Made by a program: the position numbers and the translations under genes
Shown here: one piece after another, positions 42,613 through 50,689 of the stretch
How the letters are laid out: every line of letters starts with the position of its first letter
Numbering within the stretch: position 1 is the first letter of the stretch
Assembly (NCBI RefSeq): GCF_025399795.1
Contig: NZ_JAODTZ010000052.1
Span: 1 to 64,000 of the forward strand
Direction: 5' to 3'
DNA length: 64,000 nt
Origin: Streptomyces rhizosphaerihabitans
Lineage (GTDB): Bacteria > Actinomycetota > Actinomycetes > Streptomycetales > Streptomycetaceae
Notes under the pieces: model-generated
Databases searched by the model: none
Seen by the model: only the letters and a program-made list of their open reading frames with translations
What the model was told of the DNA's origin: nothing

Positions 42613-44370
42613 GTGGACCCGGTGATCATCGTCGGAGCAGGGCCCGTGGGGCTCACGCTCGCCCTTGCGCTGGCCCGCCAGGAGGTCCCCTCCGTGGTGC
42701 TCGACGAAGGGCCCGGCAAGGACGAACTGCGGCTCGCGCGGACCGTCGTGCTGCGCGAGGACACGGTCGCGCTCGTCGAGCGGCTGACAGGTCTCCCTCT
42801 GGACGACGCCGGCTTCCGTTGGGCCGGATGGCGGTCGATGCGGCGCAAGCAGGTGACGCGCGCGATCTCGTTCGGCGAGGAGAGCTCCGGGAGCGCGGAG
42901 AGCACGAACGGCGCCGCCGGTTCCCGGGCCGCCGAGACCACGTGGGGCGACGGTCCTCGGGGGGCCGTCGCCGCGCGCGGCACCGGCGTTGCCCGGGGCG
43001 CGGAAGGCCCGGCGGAGGGTGAGGAGTTCACCGCCCCGCTGCACATCGCCCAGCACGCGCTGACCGGCGCCCTGCGCGAGGCCATCATCCACGAGCGGCT
43101 CGTCAAGGTCGCCGTGCACAGCCGCCTCGACTCCGTCGAGCAGGACACCTCCGGCGTCACGGCACACACCCGGGGCCCCAACGGCACCTGGTGGCGCGGC
43201 AGTTACCTGGTCGGCTGCGACGGACCGCGCTCGACGGTGCGCAAGCTCCAGGACATCCGCTTCCCCGGGCGTACCGCCGTCGAGCGGCACGCCGTGGCGG
43301 CCCTGCGCACGGAACTTCCCTGGCCCGGCGAGGCGTTGCTGCACCGGATGACGCCGTGGCGGACCTCCGGCCCCTCCGCGGGCGAGGTGAGCGCGCGCCC
43401 GCTCGCCGAGGACGTGTGGCGTCTGGACTGGCTGCTGCCCCCGGGCAAGGACCTGGTCACGCCCGACCTGCTGGTGGCGCGGATCCGGGAGACCCTCGGA
43501 GCCTGGAGCGGAGGCACCACACCCGCGTACGAACTGCTCGACACCGGAGTCCACACCGTCCACCACCGGCTCGCCCGCCGATGGCGCGCCGGCCGGGTCT
43601 TCCTCGCCGGGGACGCGGCCCATCTGCTCGGTGCCCTCGGCACCCAGGGCCTGGACGAAGGGCTGCGGGACGCCGACAACCTCGCTTGGAAACTGGCCCT
43701 GGCCTGGCACCACGGCCCGCACAAAACACTCCTCGACAGCTACCAGGCGGAGCGGCGCGCCGTGGTCGCCGCCCGGCTGCGCGCCGCCGATCAGGCGCTG
43801 CCCCTGCTGCGGAGCGGCGGCGGCCTGCGTGCCTATGTCCCCGGGTCCGCGCGGGGTCACGACGCGTTGCTCACGGACGGCCACCTGGGTCGCGGCCCGC
43901 TGGGCGCGCCGGGGGCGTACGCCGACTCCCCGCTCACGCCTCCGCCTGTCGAGTCGCACGCCCCTGTCGACACCGAGCCCGGCGCACCGGTCGTCGATGT
44001 GCGGGTGACCGCGGAGGACGGCTCGTTCGTACCGCTGCGGGAGCGGCTCGGGCGCGGGGTCCTGCTCGTCGTGCTGATCGCTCCGGGTACGGGGGTGTGG
44101 GAGCGCAAGCACTGGGTTACGGCCGGCATCATGCCCCGGCTCGCCGCCGCCGTGACCGCGCTGCCGCACCCCGCCGAACTGCTCGTCGCGGAGGGTTACC
44201 CGGGTGCGGCGGCGCACACCGTGCTCCTGGTCCGCCCCGACGGACACCTGGTCACCGCGCTCGGCGGGGTCCGCCCGGCCGACCTGTACGAGGCGGCCGA
44301 GGCGACCCTCGGCGGACCGGCGCAGGCGCAGGCGGAGACCGCCGCGGAGGCGACGGCGGGCAGGCGCTGA
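42613..44370 (+). CDS. FAD-dependent monooxygenase (aromatic hydroxylase type)
   Basis: 585 residues from GTG at 42613 (VDPVIIVGAGPVGLTLALAL), which places the Rossmann GxGxxG at the very N-terminus. DGPRSTVRK is the DG motif binding FAD and NAD(P)H, and VFLAGDAAHLLGALGTQGLD is the GD motif. A Ser/Ala/Gly-rich insert lies at about residues 92-138. The C-terminal thioredoxin-like domain (about 430-570) is usual in phenol- or polyketide-hydroxylase relatives. It is not in a biosynthetic cluster, so the substrate is unknown. A 21-bp repeat array begins at its stop codon. Confidence 0.88.
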   Translation: MDPVIIVGAGPVGLTLALALARQEVPSVVLDEGPGKDELRLARTVVLREDTVALVERLTGLPLDDAGFRWAGWRSMRRKQVTRAISFGEESSGSAESTNGAAGSRAAETTWGDGPRGAVAARGTGVARGAEGPAEGEEFTAPLHIAQHALTGALREAIIHERLVKVAVHSRLDSVEQDTSGVTAHTRGPNGTWWRGSYLVGCDGPRSTVRKLQDIRFPGRTAVERHAVAALRTELPWPGEALLHRMTPWRTSGPSAGEVSARPLAEDVWRLDWLLPPGKDLVTPDLLVARIRETLGAWSGGTTPAYELLDTGVHTVHHRLARRWRAGRVFLAGDAAHLLGALGTQGLDEGLRDADNLAWKLALAWHHGPHKTLLDSYQAERRAVVAARLRAADQALPLLRSGGGLRAYVPGSARGHDALLTDGHLGRGPLGAPGAYADSPLTPPPVESHAPVDTEPGAPVVDVRVTAEDGSFVPLRERLGRGVLLVVLIAPGTGVWERKHWVTAGIMPRLAAAVTALPHPAELLVAEGYPGAAAHTVLLVRPDGHLVTALGGVRPADLYEAAEATLGGPAQAQAETAAEATAGRR

Positions 44371-44428
44371 ACGGCCACGGGCGGGAGCTGAACGACGGCG
44401 GACGGAAGCTGAACGGCCACAGGGGCGA
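44366..44428. repeat. 21-bp tandem repeat, three units, starting at the monooxygenase stop codon
   Basis: Consensus GCTGAACGGCCACGGGCGGGA; units start at 44366, 44387 and 44408. The TGA stop is part of the first unit. The remaining gap to 44703 holds the leader of the cysteine dioxygenase gene; no promoter was recognised. Confidence 0.88.
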
Positions 44429-44703
44429 GTGGAACACTCGGTAACCGTCCGGCCTGGGGTTTCCCAGTTCCTGGGGTCTCCATGGTCCATATGGTGACGG
44501 TTAGTTGACCGGTCTGCGCCACCATGGTGTACTCCGGATCGTGACCGACACCTGTGTGCGCCTGTGGCGGAGGGTCCATATGGACCTCGTCCGCTATGCG
44601 GGCTGCGTGTGTCGTCCGTCCCTCTGACTTCGCATCCTCGTCATCCCGCGCGCCGCTCTCGTGCCACCGCGCGCTCCTCACGCGAACTCTCAGGACGGTC
44701 CGA

Positions 44704-45267
44704 GTGTCTGTGTCACCCTCTGTCTCGACGTCTGCCGCCGCTTCAGCCGATTCCGCTGTCTCCGCCGCACCGCGTACCCCCACCCAGGCCGACCTGCTCG
44801 CCTTCGTACGCCGTACGGCGGCCGATGCCGGGCTGATCGCCTCGCTCCCCCTCGACCCCGAGGGCCGCACCTGGGTGCGGCTCGAAGGCCCTGGCGGCAG
44901 CGAGGCCTGGCTCATCGGCTGGCCACCCGGCACCGGAACCGGCTGGCACGACCACGCCGAATCGGTGGGCGCCTTCCTCACCGCGTCGGGCGAACTCAAG
45001 GAGAACTCACTCGCCGCCCGGCTGCCCGCCGACGGCTGGAAGACCCTGGAACTCACCGAGGAGATCGACCGGCAGCGGAAGCTGCCCGCGGGAACCGGCC
45101 GCGGCTTCGGCCGTCATCACGTGCACGAGGTACTCAACGAGTCCACCGAGGCGCACGCGATCTCGGTCCACGCCTACTATCCGCCGCTCCCGCAGATCCG
45201 CCGCTACAGCCGTACGGGCCAGATCCTGCGTCTGGAGCACGTCGAGCGTCCGGAGGACTGGCAGTGA
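44704..45267 (+). CDS. Cysteine dioxygenase family protein
   Basis: 187 residues from GTG at 44704, with AGGACG upstream (a second GTG two codons on is possible). The cupin iron-binding His pair is WHDHAESVGAF (His82 and His84), and the third His lies in GFGRHHVHEVLN near residue 141. Family members oxidise cysteine to cysteine sulfinate. The first 25 residues are Ser/Ala-rich and variable. The rhodanese gene overlaps its stop by 4 bp (GTGA), pointing to a shared role in sulfur metabolism. Confidence 0.88.
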   Translation: MSVSPSVSTSAAASADSAVSAAPRTPTQADLLAFVRRTAADAGLIASLPLDPEGRTWVRLEGPGGSEAWLIGWPPGTGTGWHDHAESVGAFLTASGELKENSLAARLPADGWKTLELTEEIDRQRKLPAGTGRGFGRHHVHEVLNESTEAHAISVHAYYPPLPQIRRYSRTGQILRLEHVERPEDWQ

Positions 45268-45674
45268 GCACCCGGCCGCCCGTGGGCATCGACGCGTTGC
45301 TGGAACAGGTCCGCGCGGGTCTGGACCGGGTGGAGGCCGAGGAGGTGTTCGAGGCCGTACGAAGTGGCGAAGCGCTCCTGGTCGACACCCGGTACGCCGC
45401 CCTGCGCGAACGCGACGGCCTGATCCCCGGCGCGCTCGTCGTCGAACGCAACGAACTGGAGTGGCGGCTCGACCCCACGGGCAGCCACCGCGCCCCGGAG
45501 GCCACGAGCCATGACCTGCGGATCGTGGTGTTCTGCAACGAGGGGTACGCCTCCAGCCTCGCCGCTGATTCCCTGCGCCGACTGGGACTGCACCGGGCCA
45601 CCGATCTGGTCGGTGGCTTCCAGGCGTGGAAGAACGCCGGCCTTCCGGTGACGGCAGCCGGCACGGAGAGCTGA
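45264..45674 (+). CDS. Rhodanese-like domain protein
   Basis: 136 residues. The catalytic loop CNEGYASSLAA has the nucleophilic Cys91, and VDTRYAALRERDGLIPGALV is the CH2A-type N-terminal motif. Rhodaneses move sulfane sulfur between carriers such as thiosulfate, persulfides and cyanide. It is translationally coupled to the cysteine dioxygenase gene by a 4-bp overlap, a pairing seen in persulfide or cysteine disposal modules; that reading is an inference. Confidence 0.9.
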   Translation: MSTRPPVGIDALLEQVRAGLDRVEAEEVFEAVRSGEALLVDTRYAALRERDGLIPGALVVERNELEWRLDPTGSHRAPEATSHDLRIVVFCNEGYASSLAADSLRRLGLHRATDLVGGFQAWKNAGLPVTAAGTES

Positions 45675-45720
45675 CCACCGCTCACGCTCACGAAGGGCTC
45701 GCACTAACGAAGGACGGTCA

Positions 45721-45804
45721 CCGGCTCGTGCACAGGTGACGTATCAAGCCGGCCCGTGCACAGGTGACCGAGCGAGCCGACTCGTACACCGGTGACCGAG
45801 CGAG
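45721..45804. repeat. 28-bp tandem repeat, three units, between convergent genes
   Basis: Units at 45721, 45749 and 45777, each starting CCGGCTCGTGCACAGGTGAC or a close variant; the second and third end CGAGCGAG. Shared core GTGCACAGGTGAC. The remaining bases to the recX stop hold a further imperfect pair (CCGAACCCCGCGGGATC and CCGAAGCCCGTGGGATC). Confidence 0.9.
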
Positions 45805-45881
45805 CCGGCGGCGGTCTTGTGCCGGACGAACCGCCCCTCATGCCGAACCCCGCGGGATCGCTCACACCGAAGCCCGTGGGA

Positions 45882-46814
45882 TCAGAACCCCTCGTCCCCG
45901 AGCCCCTCCGTGTCCTCGCCTTCTTCCTCCAACGCCTGGCGGACCACACGCAGGGCCATGCCCTGGGGGTAGCCCTTGCGGGCGAGCATGCCCGCAAGGC
46001 GCCTCAGTCGCTTGTCGCGGTCGAGTCCGCGTGTGGAGCGCAGCTTGCGGGCGACCAGTTCACGCGCGGTCGCCTCCTCCTGCTCGGAATCGAGCTGTCC
46101 GACGGCCTCGTCGATCAGTGTCGATTCCACGCCCTTGGTCCGCAGCTCCTGGACGAGCGCCCGTCGGGCCAGCCCCCGGCCGTGGTGGCGGGACTCGACC
46201 CAGGCGTCCGCGAAGGCGCTGTCGTTGATCAGCCCGACCTCCTCGAACCGTGACAGCACCTCGTCCGCCACCTCGTCCGGGATCTCGCGCTTGCGCAACG
46301 CGTCCGCCAGCTGCTTCCGGGTGCGCGGGGTCCCGGTGAGCAGGCGCAGACAGATCGCGCGCGCCCGCTCAGCCGGGTCCCCTGGGGACTCCCCCTTCTC
46401 GGCCCTCGACGAGGAGGAGGCGCCTCCGTCCTGCGGGTCGCCGGACGGCTCACCGAAACCGCCACGCCTTCGACGACCTCGTCCACCACGCGGTCCGCCC
46501 TCACCGCGTCCACCACGCCGGGAGGCCGCGTCCGGCGAACCGTGACCGCCCGGCAGGCCGTCACCCCACCGCACGTCACCGCCCGTCGAACCGCCACCGT
46601 CCGGACCACCGTCGTCCGGACCGACGCCGTGGAAACCGTCGGCTCTGTGGAGCCCGTCGTCGGTGCCGTACGGCTGACCGCCGTACCCCCCGGCACCGCC
46701 GTACGACCTGTCACCGTCTCCGGCCGGGCCGCCGTCTCCCCCGCCGTACTCCTGCCCCTGCCCCTCTGGGATGAGGGGGTAGGCGTACTCGGCCCAGTCG
46801 GTTCGTCGTGTCAT
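45882..46814 (-). CDS. recX: Recombination regulator RecX
   Basis: 310 residues. The C-terminal 165 residues are the RecX three-helix-repeat domain (AICLRLLTGTPRTRKQLADA, EVGLINDSAFADAWVESRHH, RALVQELRTKGVE, RLAGMLARKGYPQGMALRVV), which binds RecA filaments and limits their activity. The first 140 residues are Gly/Asp/Arg-rich and low in complexity, much longer than in most bacteria. It starts 3 bp after the recA stop, so it is coupled to recA and its damage promoters. Confidence 0.94.
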   Translation of the reverse strand: MTRRTDWAEYAYPLIPEGQGQEYGGGDGGPAGDGDRSYGGAGGYGGQPYGTDDGLHRADGFHGVGPDDGGPDGGGSTGGDVRWGDGLPGGHGSPDAASRRGGRGEGGPRGGRGRRRRGGFGEPSGDPQDGGASSSSRAEKGESPGDPAERARAICLRLLTGTPRTRKQLADALRKREIPDEVADEVLSRFEEVGLINDSAFADAWVESRHHGRGLARRALVQELRTKGVESTLIDEAVGQLDSEQEEATARELVARKLRSTRGLDRDKRLRRLAGMLARKGYPQGMALRVVRQALEEEGEDTEGLGDEGF

Positions 46815-46817
46815 GGA

Positions 46818-47942
46818 CTAGCTCTTTGCCGCCGTGGCCCTGGCCTTGGTGGTCTTGGCGGCCGGAGCGGGCACCGTCTTCGCGGCGTCGTCCGGGGCAG
46901 CCGAGACCGCCGCGTCCGCGCCCGGCTCGGCGGTGGGCGCCACGGGCTTCACCCCGACGCCCAGCTTCTCCAGGATCTTCTTCTCGATCTCGTTGGCGAG
47001 ATCGGGGTTGTCCTTCAGGAAGTTGCGCGCGTTCTCCTTGCCTTGGCCGAGCTGGTCGCCCTCGTACGTGTACCAGGCGCCGGCCTTGCGGACGAAGCCG
47101 TGCTCGACACCCATGTCGATCAGGCCGCCCTCGCGGCTGATGCCCTGCCCGTAGAGGATGTCGAACTCGGCCTGCTTGAAGGGCGGCGCGACCTTGTTCT
47201 TGACGACCTTGACGCGCGTGCGGTTGCCGACCGCGTCCGTGCCGTCCTTCAGCGTCTCGATGCGGCGGATGTCGAGTCGCACCGAGGCGTAGAACTTCAG
47301 CGCCCGGCCACCCGTGGTGGTCTCCGGGGAGCCGAACATCACGCCGATCTTCTCGCGGAGCTGGTTGATGAAGATCGCGGTGGTCTGGGACTGGCTCAGC
47401 GCGCCGGTGATCTTGCGGAGCGCCTGGCTCATCAGACGGGCCTGCAGACCCACGTGCGAGTCGCCCATCTCACCCTCGATCTCCGCGCGCGGCACCAGGG
47501 CGGCGACGGAGTCGATGACGATGAGGTCGAGGGCACCGGAGCGGACCAGCATGTCCACGATCTCCAGGGCCTGCTCGCCATTGTCCGGCTGCGACAGGAT
47601 CAGGTTGTCGATGTCGACGCCGAGCTTCTTCGCGTACTCGGGGTCGAGGGCGTGCTCGGCGTCGATGAACGCCACCTGGCCGCCGGCCTTCTGCGCGTTC
47701 GCCACCGCGTGCAGGGTCAGGGTCGTCTTACCGGAGGACTCCGGGCCGTACACCTCCACCACTCGGCCGCGCGGCAGGCCGCCGACACCGAGGGCGACGT
47801 CGAGCGCGGTCGACCCGGTGGGGATGACCTCGATGGGCTCATTCGGCCGCTCGCCCAGGCGCATCACTGCACCCTTACCGAACTGCCGTTCAATCTGCGC
47901 GAGCGCGGCGTCGAGCGCCTTCTCGCGGTCGGTTCCTGCCAT
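46818..47942 (-). CDS. recA: Recombinase RecA
   Basis: 374 residues from ATG at 47940-47942 (MAGTDREKALDAALAQIERQ), with GGTGGA upstream. Walker A is GPESSGKT at residues 66-73, Walker B is LIVIDSVAAL, and the DNA-binding loops L1 and L2 (EGEMGDSHVG, INQLREKIGVMFGSPETTTGG) are intact. The C-terminal 40 residues are Ala/Pro/Lys-rich as in other Streptomyces. It drives homologous recombination and triggers LexA cleavage. It has two candidate damage-responsive control sites upstream: a RecA-NDp promoter and a LexA-type box. Confidence 0.98.
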   Translation of the reverse strand: MAGTDREKALDAALAQIERQFGKGAVMRLGERPNEPIEVIPTGSTALDVALGVGGLPRGRVVEVYGPESSGKTTLTLHAVANAQKAGGQVAFIDAEHALDPEYAKKLGVDIDNLILSQPDNGEQALEIVDMLVRSGALDLIVIDSVAALVPRAEIEGEMGDSHVGLQARLMSQALRKITGALSQSQTTAIFINQLREKIGVMFGSPETTTGGRALKFYASVRLDIRRIETLKDGTDAVGNRTRVKVVKNKVAPPFKQAEFDILYGQGISREGGLIDMGVEHGFVRKAGAWYTYEGDQLGQGKENARNFLKDNPDLANEIEKKILEKLGVGVKPVAPTAEPGADAAVSAAPDDAAKTVPAPAAKTTKARATAAKS

Positions 47943-47985
47943 GGGTTCCACCCGGTTTGCTTGAGTCGATCGCTTCACGTCAAAG

Positions 47986-48008
47986 ACGCTAACGCCTGCC
48001 ACTGACAA
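47986..48008 (-). promoter_or_regulatory. RecA-NDp (PafBC-type) promoter of recA
   Basis: On the minus strand TTGTCAGTGGC (48008-47998), 6 bp, TAGCGT (47991-47986). It equals the LexA-independent recA promoter described in Streptomyces and mycobacteria. Predicted start near 47979, leaving a leader of about 37 nt. Confidence 0.9.
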
Positions 48009-48106
48009 TGCGCCCCGACGCCCGTCCGGCCTGTGGATAACTCGGGCACATCTCCGTCGAAACCGTGCCGAATTCCCCGTCGAGAGCTCCGCCGGAACTT
48101 CCATGA

Positions 48107-48119
48107 GAATGGATGTTCG
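48107..48119 (-). promoter_or_regulatory. LexA-type SOS box upstream of recA
   Basis: CGAACATCCATTC on the minus strand; GAAC-N4-(G/A)TTC arrangement with one mismatch in the second half. It lies 165 bp upstream of the recA start and about 100 bp upstream of the RecA-NDp promoter, so it would serve a second, upstream promoter. The remainder of 47943-48333 shows no gene. Confidence 0.75.
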
Positions 48120-48333
48120 ATTTTCGTGTCAAGCGCACCACGCGACACCTCCGAGACTACGTTCACGCTCCGACAACGCCCCGAAGATCCCACCGGGAGA
48201 GGCCCCGCACCCGCCTCGGCGCCTCTCCCGTACCCGGCACCTGCCCCGGGACCTGGGCTACTCTCCCGGGCGTACCGCCGGTGTCTTCGGCCGTACGACG
48301 ACTCCACCCGGCCCGCACGGCAGGCTGTGGGCC

Positions 48334-49122
48334 ATGCGAACGACGAGGTCCCGTCCCCTGATACCGCTGATACCGCCGAAGCCCTCGCTCCGGCCGGCCG
48401 AGCGGCTCTGCCGCGCGACGGGCGCCCTGCTCGTCCTCTCGGGCTGTCTGCATCTGCTGGTCTTCGCCGTCGACGGCGGCCCGTGGGACGGTCCCGTCTC
48501 CTGGCGCAAGCCCGTCACCTTCGGGCTTTCCTTCGGACTGACCCTGATCGCGATCACCTGGGTCACGTCGTACGTGCGGGTCGAGGCGAGGTGGCGCACC
48601 GCGCTGCTCGTCGTGTTCGCCGCGGACTGTGTGGTGGAGGTCGGCGGGATCACCCTCCAGGCATGGCGCCGGGTGCCCTCGCATCTCAACATGGAGACCG
48701 GCTTCGACACGGCTGTGTCCATGACGCTCGCAGTGGGTGGCGGGGTTCTGGTCGTGGTGCTGACCCTGTTCGCCGTCGCCTCGTTCCGGAGGCGGCCCAC
48801 GGGCCCCCTCGGCATGCCGCTCGCCGTGCGCTCGGGGTTCGCGATCCTGCTCGTCGCACTGGCCTCGGGCGCCGCGATGATCGCGCGCGGGGTCGTCCTC
48901 ACCCGGACCGGCCACCAGGAGGCCGCGTACCACTCGACGGCTCCGCTCAAGCCGCTGCACGGAGTGAGCCTGCACGCCGTCCTGGTGCTGCCCGCGCTGG
49001 CCTGGCTGCTGTCGCGCACCGACTGGAGCGAAACGGTCAGACAGCGGGTCGTACAGGGAGCGGTCGGCTGCTACGCGACGGCCGTCGTCGTCGCCGGTGT
49101 CCACGCCGCCCTCACCTGGTGA
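48334..49122 (+). CDS. Hypothetical polytopic membrane protein
   Basis: 262 residues from ATG at 48334 (MRTTRSRPLIPLIPP); upstream in-frame codons would extend through the recA SOS box and lack protein character. Seven hydrophobic segments are visible, including LLVLSGCLHLLVFAV, VTFGLSFGLTLIAITWVTSY, LAVGGGVLVVVLTLFAVASF and AVLVLPALAWLL. His residues occur in LKPLHGVSLHAVLV. No named family is recognised. It is divergent from recA and convergent with the AI-2E transporter gene. Confidence 0.75.
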   Translation: MRTTRSRPLIPLIPPKPSLRPAERLCRATGALLVLSGCLHLLVFAVDGGPWDGPVSWRKPVTFGLSFGLTLIAITWVTSYVRVEARWRTALLVVFAADCVVEVGGITLQAWRRVPSHLNMETGFDTAVSMTLAVGGGVLVVVLTLFAVASFRRRPTGPLGMPLAVRSGFAILLVALASGAAMIARGVVLTRTGHQEAAYHSTAPLKPLHGVSLHAVLVLPALAWLLSRTDWSETVRQRVVQGAVGCYATAVVVAGVHAALTW

Positions 49123-49141
49123 ACGCGCGGCGGGCACCCGC

Positions 49142-50371
49142 TCACCGGCCGAACTGCCGCCGCACGCGCGCGAGGAGGCCGGCCGAGCTGCGCGTACGGT
49201 GCCCGTGCACCCGCGGGTCGTCCGTGACGTCGTAGCGCTTCACATACGCCCCCAGGAACGCCTGCAGGGTGGCGACGGCGGGGATGGCGATCAGCGCGCC
49301 GACGGCCCCGAGGAGCGCGGTGCCCGCGATGACGGACCCGAAGGCGACCGCGGGGTGGATGTCCACCGTCCTGGAGGTCAGTTTGGGCTGGAGCACATAG
49401 TTCTCGAACTGCTGGTAGACCACGACGAAGACGAGCACCCACAGCGCGTACCAGGGGTCGATCGTGAACGCGATCAGCATCGGCAGGGCGCCCGCGAGAT
49501 AGGTACCGATGGTCGGGATGAACTGCGAGACCAGCCCCACCCACACGCCGAGCACGGGCGCGTAGGGCACGCCCAGCGCCTCCAGCAGGATGTAGTGCGC
49601 CACGCCCGAGATCAGCGCCATCAGACCACGTGAGTACAGATAGCCGCCGGTCTTGTCGACGGCTATCTCCCAGGCGCGCAGCACCTCGGCCTGCCGGGCC
49701 GGCGGCAGCACCGAGCACAGCGCGCGCCGCAGCCGCGGTCCGTCGGCGGCGAAGTAGAACGAGAACAGCGCGACCGTCAGCAGCTGGAAGAGGCCGCCCA
49801 GCACCTGCCCGGACACGTCCAGGACGCCGGTGGCGCTGTTCTGCACGTACTTCCGCAGCCAATCGGAGTGGAGCAGGCCTTCCTGGATGTCGACCCGCCT
49901 CAGGTCGGTGTGGAAGTGCGTGTTGACCCAGTTGATGACCGAGTCGAGGTAGTCGGGGAAGCCCTCGATCATCTTGATGATCTGGCCCGCGAGCATCGAG
50001 CCGAGCAGGGTGACGAACCCGGCGATCATGATCAACGAGCCCAGGAAGACAAGGAAGGCGGCCAGCCCTCTGCGCACACCCCGTGATGCCATCCAGCTGA
50101 CCGCGGGTTCTATCGCGAGCGCCAGGAAGAACGAGATCAGGATGTTGATCAGCAGGCCGGTGAGCTGGTGGAACGCCCAACTGCCCAGCTGGAACACGGC
50201 TATGAGCGTGAGGGCGAGCACCATGGCACGCGGCAGCCAGCGCGGCATGCGCGCGCCCTGCCCGGCGGCGTCCCCGCCCGGTGGGGCGGGTGGCGTCGTG
50301 CCGAACGGTGATGCCTGCTGATCGACCTGCGTGTTCTCGTCTGTCGGGGCCACCCGGCAAGTCTGGCCCAC
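49142..50371 (-). CDS. AI-2E family (PerM-type) membrane transporter
   Basis: 409 residues with the family's layout: paired N-terminal helices (AMVLALTLIAVFQLGSWAFH, LLINILISFFLALAIEPAV), a long amphipathic loop (about residues 140-190), then LTVALFSFYFAADGPRLRR and the C-terminal set with VSQFIPTIGTYLAGALPMLI and YQQFENYVLQPKL. Proteins of this family export varied small molecules or ions; the AI-2 name should not be taken literally. The first start, GTG at 50369-50371, is used; an in-frame GTG six codons later is possible and neither has a strong ribosome site. Confidence 0.88.
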   Translation of the reverse strand: MGQTCRVAPTDENTQVDQQASPFGTTPPAPPGGDAAGQGARMPRWLPRAMVLALTLIAVFQLGSWAFHQLTGLLINILISFFLALAIEPAVSWMASRGVRRGLAAFLVFLGSLIMIAGFVTLLGSMLAGQIIKMIEGFPDYLDSVINWVNTHFHTDLRRVDIQEGLLHSDWLRKYVQNSATGVLDVSGQVLGGLFQLLTVALFSFYFAADGPRLRRALCSVLPPARQAEVLRAWEIAVDKTGGYLYSRGLMALISGVAHYILLEALGVPYAPVLGVWVGLVSQFIPTIGTYLAGALPMLIAFTIDPWYALWVLVFVVVYQQFENYVLQPKLTSRTVDIHPAVAFGSVIAGTALLGAVGALIAIPAVATLQAFLGAYVKRYDVTDDPRVHGHRTRSSAGLLARVRRQFGR

Positions 50372-50414
50372 GCCACCGACACCGGGTCCACGTGCCCCCG
50401 GACTTCTGTCCCCG

Positions 50415-50609
50415 TCAGTGGTTTTCGTACGGAACGTCCATGGTCGCGCACACCACGCGCCACACGTCCTTGGCCTCCCAGCCCGCGTTCAGCGCCTCGT
50501 GGACGGTGCGCCCGCCCAGTTCCGTCATCACATGATCGCGCGCGAACGTCTCGGCGTACCCCGCGCCGAAGTGATCAGCCATTCGCTGCCAGAAGACCGT
50601 CAACCGCAT
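50415..50609 (-). CDS. DUF3046 domain protein
   Basis: 64 residues, the full length of this small actinobacterial family: MRLTVFWQRMADHFG, ARDHVMTELGGRTVHEALNA and KDVWRVVCATMDVP match it. Function unknown. It lies 43 bp upstream of the AI-2E transporter on the same strand and is often found near recA-recX in actinobacteria. Confidence 0.9.
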   Translation of the reverse strand: MRLTVFWQRMADHFGAGYAETFARDHVMTELGGRTVHEALNAGWEAKDVWRVVCATMDVPYENH

Positions 50610-50689
50610 GACCCCAGTATCCCGCCCCTGAGAGTGGGCCCGAGCCGGGACCGCGTGCCGAGACCGCTTTCCGTCCTACGGTCTGACCC

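Noticed and set aside
50413..50421. CGTCAGTGG resembling the RecA-NDp -35
   Set aside because: Lacks the TTG and lies in the 3' end of the DUF3046 gene with no gene downstream on that strand.
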